Shown here: in pieces, positions 24,687 to 33,581 of the stretch
Numbering within the stretch: position 1 is the first letter of the stretch
Layout of the letters: every line of letters starts with the position of its first letter
Assembly: GCA_944324555.1 (NCBI GenBank)
Contig: CALUWU010000147.1
Span: 1-33,638 of the forward strand
Source: an uncultured Desulfovibrio sp.
Lineage (GTDB): Bacteria; Desulfobacterota; Desulfovibrionia; Desulfovibrionales; Desulfovibrionaceae
Direction of reading: 5' to 3'
DNA length: 33,638 nt
The notes under the pieces: model-generated
Told to the model about the DNA's origin: nothing
What the model saw: only the letters and a program-made list of their open reading frames with translations
The model's database searches: none
Position numbers and translations under genes: made by a program

Positions 24687-27146
24687 TCAGCCCCGGCGCC
24701 GTCTGCGCTTCCTGGCGTCAAAGGCGTTTTGCGCGTATTCGCCGAGCTGTTCCAGACGGCGATCGACAAGGGCGTAGAGGCTGCCCGGGGTGAAGGTGTC
24801 GTCCTTGCGCCGCTTGCCGGCGGGCAGGCCGGTCAGCAGGAGCAGGGCCTCTTCTATGCAGGTTATGGGATAGATGGCGAATTTCCTGTCTTCCACGGCC
24901 TGGAGCACGTCGGGCGCGAGCATCAGGTGATCCACGTTGTCGGCGGGAATGAGGACGCCCTGCGTGCCGGTGAGCCCGTGCCGCGCGCAGACCTTGAAAA
25001 AGCCCTCGATCTTGCGGGTGACGCCGCCCACGGCCATGATTTGCCCCGTATGGCTGACGGCGCCCGTAAAGGCGAGGTCAAGGCGCACGGGCACTTCGGC
25101 CAGGGCCGAGAGCAGGGCCGCCAGCTCCGCGCCCGAGGCGGAGTCCCCCTCGATGCCCGCGTAGCTCTGCTCGAAGTAGAGCGAACCGGACAGGACCAGC
25201 GGCTTGCGGCGGGCAAAGAGATTGGTCAGGCAGCTTTTCAGGATCATCATGGCCTTGGTATGGATGGGGCCGCCGAGTTCGGCCTCGCGCTCAAGGTCGA
25301 TGATGCCCTCGTGCCCGACGCCGACGGTGCAGGCGATGCGATGGGGCAGGCCGAATTCAAAATCGCCGTGACTCATGACGGAAAGACCGTTGACCTGCCC
25401 CACGGCATGGCCGGAGGTGCGGACCTTGATCATTTCCCGGTCGTATTCCTCCATGAAGATGCTTTCCATGAGATTGACGCGATAGGCGCGGGCCGCGTAG
25501 GCCTCCTCCAGCAGTTCGGCGCCGATCACGGGCGTTTTCCGCATGACGGCCAGCGCGTTGGCTTCGAGCATCATTTCCCGCAGCTGGGTGAACTTGAGCG
25601 AAAGGCGGCGCTGATCCTCGCAGATATGCGAGCCGAGATCCACCAGCCAGGCCAGCGCCGTGCGATCGAAGGGCTGGAGCTTCTCGTCGTGGATGATCCG
25701 GGCCATGACCGAAAGATAATAGCGCACGCCCGCGGCGTTGCGTTCGGTCACGTCGTCCAGCTGCGCCTTGATGCGGAAGAGCTTTCCAAAGCGGTCGTCG
25801 TTGATGAGAAGGCTTTCGTAGAGGTCGTCGCAGCCGATGAGAACCACCTTGAGATCCAGCGGCAGGGCCTCGGGAGAAATGCCCTTGGTGCGCATGCCGG
25901 AATCCGGGGCGTCGCCGTTGTCTTCCATGCGGGCGGAGTTGGAGCGCAGGGCGCGCAGGAGTCCTTCCCAGGCGGCGGGATGCTGCAGAATGTCCTCAAT
26001 GTGCAGAATCAGATAGCCGCCGTTGGCCCTGTGCAGGCTGCCGGCCTTGATGAGGGTGAAGTCGGTGACGAGCGCGCCCAGTTCCGATTCCCTTTCGATG
26101 CAGCCGAGCAGGTTGGCGACGGTGGGGTGATCCTCAACCACGATGGGCGCGCCTTCCGCGGCGCTGTTGTCCACAAAGACGTTGACGTCGTAGCGGTACA
26201 GCGGCGGTTCCTGCGGCGGCTGGGCGTGCACGGCGTCGCTGGCGCCGGGCTGGGGCGGCGCGCTCTCGCGCGGCAGGAAGGCGTCGGTATTCCGCAGGAT
26301 GTCCTCGTGGAGGTCGTCGAAATAGGCGGCGAGGCGGGGGGCGTCGCAGGCTTTCAGCATCTTCTGCCGCAGGGGCGTCAGCAGGCTGTGCAGCACCTGC
26401 GTCATGACCTCGCGTTCGAGATCGCGTTCCTCGTCGTGAAAGGTTTCCTCGACCTTGCTCAGCTGGCGGACAAAGACGGATATGGCGCGGGCCACGTCTT
26501 CGCCTTGCCGCTTGAGCTTGAGACGGACGGCGGCGTCAAGCTGATCGAATTCCTCGTCGGCCAGACGCTTTCCGCCAACCAGCGGATACAGGGTCAGGCT
26601 GCCGGAATCGTCCGCTTCAAGATGAAAGCCCTTGTGGGCGGCGACGTTGTTCATCTTGTGCAGAAGGCCGGTGCGGGTCTTCTGGTAGCTGTCCATGAGC
26701 TTGGCGCGCTGCTTGACAAAGGACCCGGCCTCGAAGCGACGCGGCAATTCCCTGCCGATGGCCTCCATGAGGGAGTTCAGCCCCTGCTTGAGCTTCTTGC
26801 CCATGCCCGCCGGAAGGGAAAGAAGCTGCGGACTGTCCTGATCCGCGAAGTTGTGGACGTAGATCAGATCGGGAGGCGTCGCGGCCTTGCGCGCCAGAGG
26901 GCGGAGGTAGTTGAGCAGCATGTGGCTGCGTCCGAGGTGGGGCTCTCCGGCCAGATAGATGTTGTAACCGACGCTGCGGATGTGCAGGGCCAGATCCAGC
27001 GCCTGCATGGCGCGGGGCTGGAAGGGGTTGCGTCCGTTGCCGCCGTTGCGGGGCAGGGGGATGGCGCTGCTGTCGTCCCAGGGAATCTTGGCGGGATCAA
27101 AGGTGGCGTGCAGGCGGCTTGTGGGAAGAGGCTGAATTTGGGGCAT
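24687..27146 (-). CDS. Lon-like (AAA_32/LonB-type) ATP-dependent protease
   Basis: An 819-residue protein of the Lon-like AAA family that lacks the Lon N-terminal substrate domain. A P-loop-like YLAGEPHLGRSH (64-75) has Arg73 in the usual Lys position, as is common in this family. A helical insert (about 120-300) contains a Pro/Ala-rich linker. A Walker B-like GGYLILHIEDIL and a sensor region with LKVVLIGCDDLYESL follow. The C-terminal S16 protease domain has the Ser-Lys dyad S669 (EGDSASGAEL) and K712 (GGVTRKIEG), 43 residues apart as in Lon, and TGAVSHTGQIMAVGG. No SD precedes the chosen ATG. hemC lies 100 bp upstream; substrates are unknown. Confidence 0.92.
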   Translation of the reverse strand: MPQIQPLPTSRLHATFDPAKIPWDDSSAIPLPRNGGNGRNPFQPRAMQALDLALHIRSVGYNIYLAGEPHLGRSHMLLNYLRPLARKAATPPDLIYVHNFADQDSPQLLSLPAGMGKKLKQGLNSLMEAIGRELPRRFEAGSFVKQRAKLMDSYQKTRTGLLHKMNNVAAHKGFHLEADDSGSLTLYPLVGGKRLADEEFDQLDAAVRLKLKRQGEDVARAISVFVRQLSKVEETFHDEERDLEREVMTQVLHSLLTPLRQKMLKACDAPRLAAYFDDLHEDILRNTDAFLPRESAPPQPGASDAVHAQPPQEPPLYRYDVNVFVDNSAAEGAPIVVEDHPTVANLLGCIERESELGALVTDFTLIKAGSLHRANGGYLILHIEDILQHPAAWEGLLRALRSNSARMEDNGDAPDSGMRTKGISPEALPLDLKVVLIGCDDLYESLLINDDRFGKLFRIKAQLDDVTERNAAGVRYYLSVMARIIHDEKLQPFDRTALAWLVDLGSHICEDQRRLSLKFTQLREMMLEANALAVMRKTPVIGAELLEEAYAARAYRVNLMESIFMEEYDREMIKVRTSGHAVGQVNGLSVMSHGDFEFGLPHRIACTVGVGHEGIIDLEREAELGGPIHTKAMMILKSCLTNLFARRKPLVLSGSLYFEQSYAGIEGDSASGAELAALLSALAEVPVRLDLAFTGAVSHTGQIMAVGGVTRKIEGFFKVCARHGLTGTQGVLIPADNVDHLMLAPDVLQAVEDRKFAIYPITCIEEALLLLTGLPAGKRRKDDTFTPGSLYALVDRRLEQLGEYAQNAFDARKRRRRRG

Positions 27147-27246
27147 GGCGTGTCTCGGACGGGAGCCTTTCTCGGGGTTGCGGGGAACGGACGCCGCGCG
27201 TCCCGGCCCGGCGGGCGGGGCGCGCGGCGGAACCTGTCGCGCGGCG

Positions 27247-28188
27247 CTAGTCCGCCTGTTCGGGCGAATAGAGGCGGCGGAGAATGTCGTCCGCTCCCTG
27301 CGCCAGAATTTCCTCGGCCATACGCAGGCCGACGGCGCGCGCGTCCTCGGCCGCGCCGTCCCGTTGCAGGCGGATCAGGCGGCTGCCGTCCACCTCGCCC
27401 ACAAGGCCTTCCAGATGAAAATGATTTTCGTCGAGCATGACGGCGTGGGCCGCGATGGGAACCTGACAGCCGCCGTCCAGACCGGCGAGAAAGCCGCGTT
27501 CGGCTTCCACGCAGACGCGGGTGGGGCGATGCTCCATTTGCGCGAGCAGGGAAAGCAGCTCCGTATCCGCGGCGCGGCACTCGATGCCTATGGCCCCCTG
27601 ACCCACGGCGGGCACAAAGCGATCTTCCGGCAGATGGGCCATGAGGGCGGCCGAAAGGCCGAGGCGCTTCATTCCGGCCGAAGCCAGCACGACGGCGTCG
27701 AATTCGCCTTCCTTCAATTTCCGCAGGCGCGTTTCCACATTGCCGCGCAGGGGCAGAATCCGCAGATCCGGGCGGGCGTGCAGCAGCTGCGCCTGCCGCC
27801 GCAGGCTGCAGGTGCCCACGCGGGCGCCCGCGGGCAGGGCGTCAAGGCCGGCGAAGGTTTCGGAGGCCAGACAGTCGGTGCAGACCTCGCGTTCGGGCAC
27901 GGCGGCGAGGATCAGCCCCTCGGGCAGTTCCATGGGAACGTCCTTGACGCTGTGCACGGCGAGATCGGCGCGCCCGTCCAGCAGCGCCTCCTCGATTTCC
28001 TTGATAAAGAGCCCCTTGCCGCCGACCTTTGACAGGGGCACGTCAAGAATGACGTCGCCCCTGGTCTTGATTTTCAGCAGTTCGACAGAAAGCTCGGGGC
28101 GCAGTTCAAGCAGGCGGCTCCTGACGTGTTCCGCCTGCCAGAGGGCAAGTTGGCTGCCGCGCGTGGCAATGACCAGCGACGTTTTCAT
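27247..28188 (-). CDS. hemC: HemC, hydroxymethylbilane synthase (porphobilinogen deaminase)
   Basis: A 313-residue protein of normal length. HemC joins four porphobilinogen units into hydroxymethylbilane in tetrapyrrole synthesis. The catalytic aspartate is D83 in [13 protein letters not shown]. The dipyrromethane cofactor attaches to C241 in [26 protein letters not shown] and [12 protein letters not shown] bind substrate. The ATG at 28186-28188 ([11 protein letters not shown]) lies six bases from AAGGA; an ATG two codons earlier directly abuts that SD and is less likely. The fmdB gene lies 125 bp upstream and the Lon-like gene 100 bp downstream on the same strand. No other heme gene is in the window. 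Confidence 0.97.
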   Translation of the reverse strand: MKTSLVIATRGSQLALWQAEHVRSRLLELRPELSVELLKIKTRGDVILDVPLSKVGGKGLFIKEIEEALLDGRADLAVHSVKDVPMELPEGLILAAVPEREVCTDCLASETFAGLDALPAGARVGTCSLRRQAQLLHARPDLRILPLRGNVETRLRKLKEGEFDAVVLASAGMKRLGLSAALMAHLPEDRFVPAVGQGAIGIECRAADTELLSLLAQMEHRPTRVCVEAERGFLAGLDGGCQVPIAAHAVMLDENHFHLEGLVGEVDGSRLIRLQRDGAAEDARAVGLRMAEEILAQGADDILRRLYSPEQAD

Positions 28189-28313
28189 TGACATTCCTTA
28201 AAGAATCGGTTGAAGTTTTTAACGTTCCGGCGCCGTCGTCCTCGTCGGGGCGCGGCGGCGTTCCGGGCCGTCCGGGGGAGGGCGGCGGGGCGTCGCCTTC
28301 CGGCATGAAGAGG

Positions 28314-28550
28314 CTAGCGGCCGCAGGAGGCGCAGTTGCCGCCGGAGCAGCCGGCGCAGCCGCCGGAACCGCCGGAGGAGCTCGGCATGGACATTTCGCC
28401 GTCGCCGCCTCCGGCGGCAAAGGCGCAGCAGGACATCAGCTTGCGCGTCGCGGTCGCGCCGCAGTGCGGGCAGGCGGGCGCCGCGTCGCCGAAGACCAGT
28501 TCCTCGAAATCCTTGTTGCAGGCGTCGCAATGATACTCATAGATGGGCAT
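28314..28550 (-). CDS. FmdB-family zinc-ribbon protein
   Basis: A 78-residue protein. MPIYEYHCDACNKDFEEL followed by CPHCGATATRKLMS is the FmdB putative regulatory zinc ribbon, with four metal-binding cysteines (CDAC, CPHC). The C-terminal 30 residues are rich in Gly, Ser and Cys (GGCAGCSGGNCASCGR) and could bind more metal. The family is widespread and functionally unclear; it was first noted near formamidase genes. An AAGGAA SD lies about eight bases upstream. The start lies inside the end of the SIS gene (14-bp overlap in another frame), so the two are coupled. Confidence 0.88.
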   Translation of the reverse strand: MPIYEYHCDACNKDFEELVFGDAAPACPHCGATATRKLMSCCAFAAGGGDGEMSMPSSSGGSGGCAGCSGGNCASCGR

Positions 28551-29109
28551 GGCTGGATTCCTTTTCCTCTTCCGTTTCCGGCAGAAGGGCGGAGGTATTT
28601 TCAAAGAGATGATATTCCACAAGGCGGGCGACCCTGTCCGTCATGGCGGCAAGGCGGGTCGTCAGGGCAAAGGGCGGCAGGTCGGAGAGTTCCGGCGGCG
28701 CGGCGGGCAGCGGCGCGACGTCCATGGCCGCGGCCCGCGCCGCGCGCAGCAGGGGCGCGATCTCGCGTTCCGGCGTCGTATGAAGGACGACGAGAACGTC
28801 GCCCTCCATGCCGAGGCTTTCCAGACGGCGGACAAGGCGCGCGGCGTCGCCTTCAAGGCAGACGACGGGGAGCGGGGGGCGCTTCAGGGCGTAGCCGTCG
28901 CCGACGGCCTCCGCCAGCTGCGAGGCCGCGCGGCGCGCGGCTTCGGCGCCGACGCCGCAGAAGAAGACCGTTCCCTGTCGGGCAAGGGCGCGGGCAAGAC
29001 GCAGGGCCGCGTCGTCCAGTCGCGACCGGCAGGCGGCGAACAGCGTTTCCCGCGCCTGGGCGCAGGCGTCGTGATGACGCTCCAGCGCGTCGGTAATGGA
29101 ATTCGACAT
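28537..29109 (-). CDS. SIS-domain-like protein, possibly DiaA/GmhA-related
   Basis: A 190-residue protein resembling GmhA and DiaA in length and layout. It has a helical start, then GTVFFCGVGAEAARRAASQLAEAV (about 45-68), which fits the SIS phosphosugar loop, and DVLVVLHTTPEREIAPLLRAARAA in place of the usual S-T-S-G-N-S. The HxxLF near the end recalls the GmhA C-terminal helix. Because the phosphosugar-binding serines are not kept, it may bind another ligand or act in regulation. The start MSNSITDALERH is chosen since the upstream frame is low-complexity. It is the first gene of a minus-strand run with fmdB, hemC and the Lon-like gene. Confidence 0.6.
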   Translation of the reverse strand: MSNSITDALERHHDACAQARETLFAACRSRLDDAALRLARALARQGTVFFCGVGAEAARRAASQLAEAVGDGYALKRPPLPVVCLEGDAARLVRRLESLGMEGDVLVVLHTTPEREIAPLLRAARAAAMDVAPLPAAPPELSDLPPFALTTRLAAMTDRVARLVEYHLFENTSALLPETEEEKESSHAHL

Positions 29110-29147
29110 GTCTTTTTCCCGGAAGTCTGTTTGTAAGCCAAAGCGTA

Positions 29148-29229
29148 CCGCCTGACAAGCAGGGGAAAACCTTTGCCGCGCTGGACGCCGGCCGCGCAAG
29201 CGCCGGCCGCCTGACGGGCAGGGGAAAAC
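29148..29229. repeat. Pair of 23-bp direct repeats between divergent SIS and nadK genes
   Basis: CCGCCTGACaaGCAGGGGAAAAC (29148-29170) recurs as CCGCCTGACggGCAGGGGAAAAC (29207-29229), with two differences and 59 bp from start to start. They lie in the 158-bp intergenic region that should hold both promoters. They could be paired protein-binding sites or a recent partial duplication. Confidence 0.6.
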
Positions 29230-29267
29230 GGCTTGCGGTTCCGATGGGGATATCGTAAGAAAAAGAG

Positions 29268-30128
29268 ATGGAACAGCGCCAATCTCGCCATATACTACTG
29301 GTATGCAAGGCTCACAACAGCCGGGCCGCCGTCCTCGAACGGGAAATAGCCGAATGGCTGGAGCAGCAGGGACACCGAGCCTCCTGTCTGGAGGCGGGGG
29401 AGGAGAGTTCGGCCTTTGATCTGCCCGATCTCGACTTCGCCGTCGTTCTCGGGGGCGACGGCACCATGCTGGGCGTGGCGCGCCGTCTTGCCCGTCGCCG
29501 CCTGCCGCTTCTCGGCATCAATTTCGGGCGCGTCGGCTATCTTGCCGACGTGCAGCCGGAAAACTGGCGCCAGGGTCTGACGGAATGTCTGGACGGCAAG
29601 GCGCCGATCCGTTCGCACATGGCCCTTCACTGGGAATTGCGCCGCAAGGGCGAGGTCGTCAGCGAAGGGAGCGCCATCAACGACGTCGTGCTGAGCCGCG
29701 CCGCGCTGTCGCGTCTCGTCAACATGGATATCTGCGTGGACAAGCGCCACATGTGCACCCTGCGGAGCGACGGCGTCATCATTTCCACGCCGCTCGGCTC
29801 CTCCGGCTACAGCGTTTCCGCCGGGGGGCCTCTCCTGCATCCCTCTCTGGAGGCGTTGGTCTTTACGCCCATCTGTCCTTTCCTCAATACCATCCCGCCC
29901 ATGGTCTTTTCCTGCGATCGCCATTTTCGCATGCAGCTTCTGCCCGGAACCACCGAAAGTTATCTGACGGTGGACGGTCAGGAAGGCGAAATGCTCGAAG
30001 TGGGCGATCTGCTGGATGTGACCGGCGACGTCGGGGCCGTGCGCTTTCTCGGGAGCGGTACGCCCTTCTTTGAACGCCTGCGTACGCGCGGTTTCGTGAC
30101 GCCGGTCGGCACCGGGGGCAAGCTCTAA
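29268..30128 (+). CDS. nadK: NadK, ATP-NAD kinase
   Basis: A 286-residue protein of normal length. NadK phosphorylates NAD to NADP. The diagnostic GGDGT is residues 62-66 in AVVLGGDGTMLGVARR, followed by PLLGINFGRVGYLADV. AINDVVLSR, then LRSDGVIISTPLGSSGYSVSAGGPLLHP, is the second NAD-binding block, with TPICPFLN close behind. The start MEQRQSRHILLVCK has only a weak purine-rich leader (AAGAAAAAGAG). The DUF89-like gene starts 22 bp after the stop, so the two probably share a transcript. Confidence 0.97.
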   Translation: MEQRQSRHILLVCKAHNSRAAVLEREIAEWLEQQGHRASCLEAGEESSAFDLPDLDFAVVLGGDGTMLGVARRLARRRLPLLGINFGRVGYLADVQPENWRQGLTECLDGKAPIRSHMALHWELRRKGEVVSEGSAINDVVLSRAALSRLVNMDICVDKRHMCTLRSDGVIISTPLGSSGYSVSAGGPLLHPSLEALVFTPICPFLNTIPPMVFSCDRHFRMQLLPGTTESYLTVDGQEGEMLEVGDLLDVTGDVGAVRFLGSGTPFFERLRTRGFVTPVGTGGKL

Positions 30129-30150
30129 CCCTACCTCTTTCGGGAGACGT

Positions 30151-31893
30151 ATGCGCGACGATATCCCTCGGGGCATGCCCCTGCGCGCGGCCGACATCCG
30201 CCACGGCGCGGACGCCGTCCTTGACGCATGGCTGTACGGCCTGCTGATCGACAACAATCTTGCCTACCGGATGAACCCGGACCTCATCGCCAGCCCCGAA
30301 CAGCTGGATTTCATCGTGCAGCGGCGGCGGGATTCTCAGGTGTATCTGCCCTGTTCGGACGCTACCTTTGCCGTGCTGTGCAAGGGCGGCGCGGAACTGC
30401 GCGCCCAGCAGGGGCGCGTCTGGCGGGTCGTCATGCGGCTGGTGCGCGAGGTCGCGCCGTCGCGGGAGATGCGGCGGCGCCTGATTGCCTTCTGCCGCAA
30501 TCGCTTCCGCCATTACCTGCGGCTGGAAACCCTGCTGCCGACGCGCCTCATGAAGCGCATGACCAACCTTGTGCTGGCGCAGGGCGAATGGGGCGATCTC
30601 TGGCGGGATCGCCGTCTGGCGGCCAACGCCGCGCAAAGCGCCTTGCTTGAATCGCCCGCCGTGCGGAAGAAGCTGGACGCCATGCCCGAACGCCTGCCGG
30701 GCGACATGCCGTCGGCAAGGCGGGAAATGCGCCTGCGCGAGCTGGCGCGGCTGCTGTGCCTGTCGGCCTTTTCCCGGCGCATCAACGAGCGCGGCCTGCC
30801 GCCGGACGAGGAATTCGACAGGGAACTTGCCCGGGCGGAAGAGCTTCTTTGCCATCTGAGAGGCTCGCTGCCCGACGAAACGAGCGAGCGCATCGTCCTT
30901 TTCATCTGCGACGCCGACGGCGGCATCGTCTTCGATCTGGCGGCCACCCGCTGCCTTGTCAGCATGGGCTTCAAGGTCATCGTCGCCCTCAAGGAAGATT
31001 TCTATTTTTACGCTCCCACGCTGGACGATATCGAGGGCGATCCCGTGCTTGAACGCTGGGCGCGAAAGGCGCACATCGAGCGGGAATCGCGTCTGAGCAA
31101 GAACGATCTCGTGCGTCTGCTGCGGGAAAACGACGTTCTTTTCATCAGCGACGGCACGCGCGAGCGCCTCAACTTCTATCGCACGTCCATCACCTTTGCC
31201 CGCGCCTGGAAGGAGGCCGACATCGTTCTGAGCAAGGGGTGGCGCAACGCGGACATGCTGCTGGGCACCAGCCACGAGTTCACGCGCGACATCTTCTGCT
31301 TCTGGCAGGACGAGGAAGGCTTTCAGGCCAGTTTCCGCCGGCGCGCGGCTGAGGCGCACAAGTTCAGCGCGCAGGACATTGCCGACCGGGCCGACGCCGT
31401 CATCGCCGGCATGCGTCAGGCCCATGCCGAAAACAAGACGGTCATGTTCTACAGCTGCATCATCGGCAGCATTCCCGGTCAGACGGCGACGGCCATCGCC
31501 CTTGTCCGGGCCTTTCTGGATTCCCTGCGGGCCTCGATGGACAATGTTCTTATCGTCAACCCGACCGAGTATTTCGCCGAGGGCATGGACGGCGACGATC
31601 TCATGTTCATGTGGGAGCGCGTCCAGCGCAGCGGCTATATTGACATATGGCGCTTCCAGACCGTAGACGACATTGAACGCAGCTTTGCCCTGCTGGGCCG
31701 CAAGGTACCGCCGGAATGGGTGGGCAAGGACGCCACCTATTCCACGGGCTGCACCAAGGAAATGCGTATCGCGCAGGATGTGCAGCGCGTCAATCGGGAA
31801 ATGCAGATTATCGGTCCCGCGCCGTCGCTGTTCCGGCGTCGCGGCGAGTACGGCGTCGGGAAGTATTTTGACGCTTCCATCGTCCGGCGCTGA
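30151..31893 (+). CDS. DUF89/ARMT1-like domain protein with extra N- and C-terminal regions
   Basis: A 580-residue cytoplasmic protein. Residues about 245-375 resemble DUF89, a metal-dependent phosphatase or methyltransferase-like fold: RIVLFICDADGGIVFDL (247-263), GFKVIVALKE, VLFISDGT (329-336) and EADIVLSKGWRNADML (355-370), where the S-K-G and N are typical. The usual D-N-A-G-E metal motif reads D254-A-D-G-G, so Asn and Glu are lost. Residues 1-240 are helical and basic. Residues 430-580 contain IPGQTATAIALVRAFLDSL, VNPTEYFAEGMDGDDLMFMW and STGCTKEMRIAQDVQRVN, which I do not recognise. A GGGAG SD lies five bases before the ATG. nadK is directly upstream; the reaction is unknown. Confidence 0.7.
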   Translation: MRDDIPRGMPLRAADIRHGADAVLDAWLYGLLIDNNLAYRMNPDLIASPEQLDFIVQRRRDSQVYLPCSDATFAVLCKGGAELRAQQGRVWRVVMRLVREVAPSREMRRRLIAFCRNRFRHYLRLETLLPTRLMKRMTNLVLAQGEWGDLWRDRRLAANAAQSALLESPAVRKKLDAMPERLPGDMPSARREMRLRELARLLCLSAFSRRINERGLPPDEEFDRELARAEELLCHLRGSLPDETSERIVLFICDADGGIVFDLAATRCLVSMGFKVIVALKEDFYFYAPTLDDIEGDPVLERWARKAHIERESRLSKNDLVRLLRENDVLFISDGTRERLNFYRTSITFARAWKEADIVLSKGWRNADMLLGTSHEFTRDIFCFWQDEEGFQASFRRRAAEAHKFSAQDIADRADAVIAGMRQAHAENKTVMFYSCIIGSIPGQTATAIALVRAFLDSLRASMDNVLIVNPTEYFAEGMDGDDLMFMWERVQRSGYIDIWRFQTVDDIERSFALLGRKVPPEWVGKDATYSTGCTKEMRIAQDVQRVNREMQIIGPAPSLFRRRGEYGVGKYFDASIVRR

Positions 31894-31897
31894 TCCT

Positions 31898-31949
31898 GTT
31901 CGCCCGAAGTCCGGGAAGCCGCGAACGGAACCCCGCGCGGAAATTTTTT
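31898..31949 (+). terminator. Possible terminator between the DUF89-like gene and gatB
   Basis: CCGCG (31919-31923) can pair with CGCGG (31936-31940), which is followed by AAATTTTTT. An alternative stem is GTTCGC/GCGAAC (31898-31926). The stems are short and compete. The T-run could instead be part of a gatB promoter. Confidence 0.35.
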
Positions 31950-31987
31950 AAAGTATCACTTGAAATATCGGCAATGGAGTAGAGAGC

Positions 31988-33415
31988 ATGGCCGCTTATG
32001 AAGCCGTTATCGGTCTGGAAGTGCATGTGCAGCTTTCCACCGCTTCCAAACTGTTTTGTTCCTGCCCGACGAGCTTCGGGCAGCCCGCCAACAGCAACGT
32101 GTGCGAAGTCTGCGCGGGCATGCCCGGCGCGCTGCCTGTCGTGAACCGGCAGGCCGTGCATTACGCCGCGCTGGTGGGCCTCGCCACCAACTGCGAAGTG
32201 CGCCGGCGTTCCGTGTTCGCACGCAAGAACTACTTCTACCCCGATCTTCCGGCCGGTTATCAGATCTCCCAGTTCGACATGCCCATTTGCGAACACGGTC
32301 ATCTTGACGTTTCCGTGGACGGGCAGTCCAGACGCATAGGCATTACCCGCATTCATATGGAGAACGACGCCGGCAAGAACATTCATGCCCAGGGCGAGAA
32401 CATCAGCTATGTGGATTTGAACCGCGCCGGGACGCCTCTGGTGGAAATCGTCTCCGAGCCCGACATGCGCTCGTCGCAGGAAGCCGTGGCCTACCTGAAG
32501 GCCCTGTACGGCATCGTGACCTACCTCGGCGTCTGCGACGGCAATATGGAGGAGGGGAGTTTCCGCTGCGACGCCAACGTGTCCATCCGTCCGGCCGGAT
32601 CTACGACCCTTGGCACGCGCACGGAACTCAAGAACCTGAATTCGTTCCGCAATGTGCAGCGCGCCATTGAATACGAGATCGCCCGGCAGCAGGACGCGCT
32701 GGCCGACGGCGAGGCGATTGTGCAGGAAACCCGGCTGTATGACGCCGTGAAGAACGTGACCGTTTCCATGCGCGGCAAGGAAGAGGCGCACGACTACCGC
32801 TATTTCCCGGACCCGGATCAGCTGCCCGTGGAAATTTCGGCCGAGGAGATGGAGCGCTGGCGCGCGGAACTGCCGGAACTGCCGCAGCAGCGCATGGCGC
32901 GCTTCTTGGAAATGACCGGCCTGCCCGAAGCCGAGGCCGAAGTTCTGGTGCAAAGTCGCGCGCTGGCCGATTTCTTCGAGAGCGCGGCGCGCGCCTCCGA
33001 CGCAAAGAAGGCCGCCAATTTTGTCCTTGGGCCGCTCATGCGCGAGCTCAACGCCCGGGGCGGCGATTTCTCCCAGTGCGCCATGACGGCCGAAGGACTT
33101 GCCGAGCTGGTGCGCCTTGTGGACAAGGGCGTCATCAGCGCCAAGATCGCCAATGATATTTTCCCCGATCTCTTCGCTACCGGCGCCATGCCGGAAAGCT
33201 ACGTCAAGGAACGCGGTCTGGCGCAGATTTCCGATTCCTCGGCTCTGGAAGCCGCGGTGGACAAGGTCATTGCCGACAATCCGGCGGAAGTCGAGGCTTT
33301 CAAGGGCGGCAAGACCAAGCTCATGAGCTTCTTTGTGGGCCAGATCATGCGCGCCACAAAGGGCAAGGCCAATCCCGCGATGGTCAACGAACTTTTGCAG
33401 AAAAAGCTTTCGTAG
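31988..33415 (+). CDS. gatB: GatB, Asp-tRNA(Asn)/Glu-tRNA(Gln) amidotransferase subunit B
   Basis: A 475-residue protein of normal length. GatB is the kinase and tRNA-binding subunit of GatCAB, which converts Glu-tRNA(Gln) to Gln-tRNA(Gln) and, in some species, Asp-tRNA(Asn) to Asn-tRNA(Asn). It begins [21 protein letters not shown]. Cysteines of the zinc site are in CSCPTSF and [51 protein letters not shown] and [15 protein letters not shown] are family blocks. The C-terminal YqeY-like tail ends [21 protein letters not shown] lies about eight bases upstream. gatA and gatC are not adjacent. A strong terminator follows. Confidence 0.98.
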   Translation: MAAYEAVIGLEVHVQLSTASKLFCSCPTSFGQPANSNVCEVCAGMPGALPVVNRQAVHYAALVGLATNCEVRRRSVFARKNYFYPDLPAGYQISQFDMPICEHGHLDVSVDGQSRRIGITRIHMENDAGKNIHAQGENISYVDLNRAGTPLVEIVSEPDMRSSQEAVAYLKALYGIVTYLGVCDGNMEEGSFRCDANVSIRPAGSTTLGTRTELKNLNSFRNVQRAIEYEIARQQDALADGEAIVQETRLYDAVKNVTVSMRGKEEAHDYRYFPDPDQLPVEISAEEMERWRAELPELPQQRMARFLEMTGLPEAEAEVLVQSRALADFFESAARASDAKKAANFVLGPLMRELNARGGDFSQCAMTAEGLAELVRLVDKGVISAKIANDIFPDLFATGAMPESYVKERGLAQISDSSALEAAVDKVIADNPAEVEAFKGGKTKLMSFFVGQIMRATKGKANPAMVNELLQKKLS

Positions 33416-33479
33416 ATTCTTCCCCCGAGAGGAACGGTGGGCCGCGCAGCCCTTTCGCTCCGTCTTGCAAACGCTGTAA

Positions 33480-33517
33480 AAAAAGCCCTGATCCGCCGCG
33501 GCGGATCAGGGCTTTTT
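33480..33517. terminator. Bidirectional intrinsic terminator after gatB
   Basis: A perfect palindrome (33480-33498 against 33499-33517) contains AGCCCTGATCCGCC and its complement. It has an A-run before and a T-run after, so it works on both strands. It lies 64 bases after the gatB stop. Confidence 0.9.
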
Positions 33518-33528
33518 GTATAAACGAA

Positions 33529-33551
33529 AACCTCCCGCTAGGCGGGAGGTT
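33529..33551 (-). terminator. Terminator-like hairpin on the minus strand at the right edge
   Basis: AACCTCCCGC-tag-GCGGGAGGTT is a perfect 10-bp stem. Read on the minus strand it is followed by TTCG after the AA-TT closing pairs, giving a run of four T. It lies nine bases beyond the stop of the short reading frame at 33561-33581. Confidence 0.6.
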
Positions 33552-33560
33552 CAAAAAAGC

Positions 33561-33581
33561 TTACAGCTTTGCACATGTCAT
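33561..33581 (-). CDS. Mini-ORF MTCAKL or the 3' end of a gene cut by the window edge
   Basis: ATG at 33579-33581, five bases after a strong AGGAG (33587-33591), opens a six-codon frame MTCAKL with stop TAA. The same frame has no stop upstream to the window edge (33638), so it could instead be the C-terminus of a longer minus-strand gene. The hairpin at 33529-33551 follows. Downstream on this strand lies only antisense gatB, so it cannot be an attenuator for a neighbouring gene. Confidence 0.4.
   Translation of the reverse strand: MTCAKL

Noticed and set aside
24540..27440. A 966-codon plus-strand open frame
   Set aside because: It is antisense to the clear Lon-like gene, a product of high GC third positions. 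Its composition is low-complexity and it has no recognisable domain.
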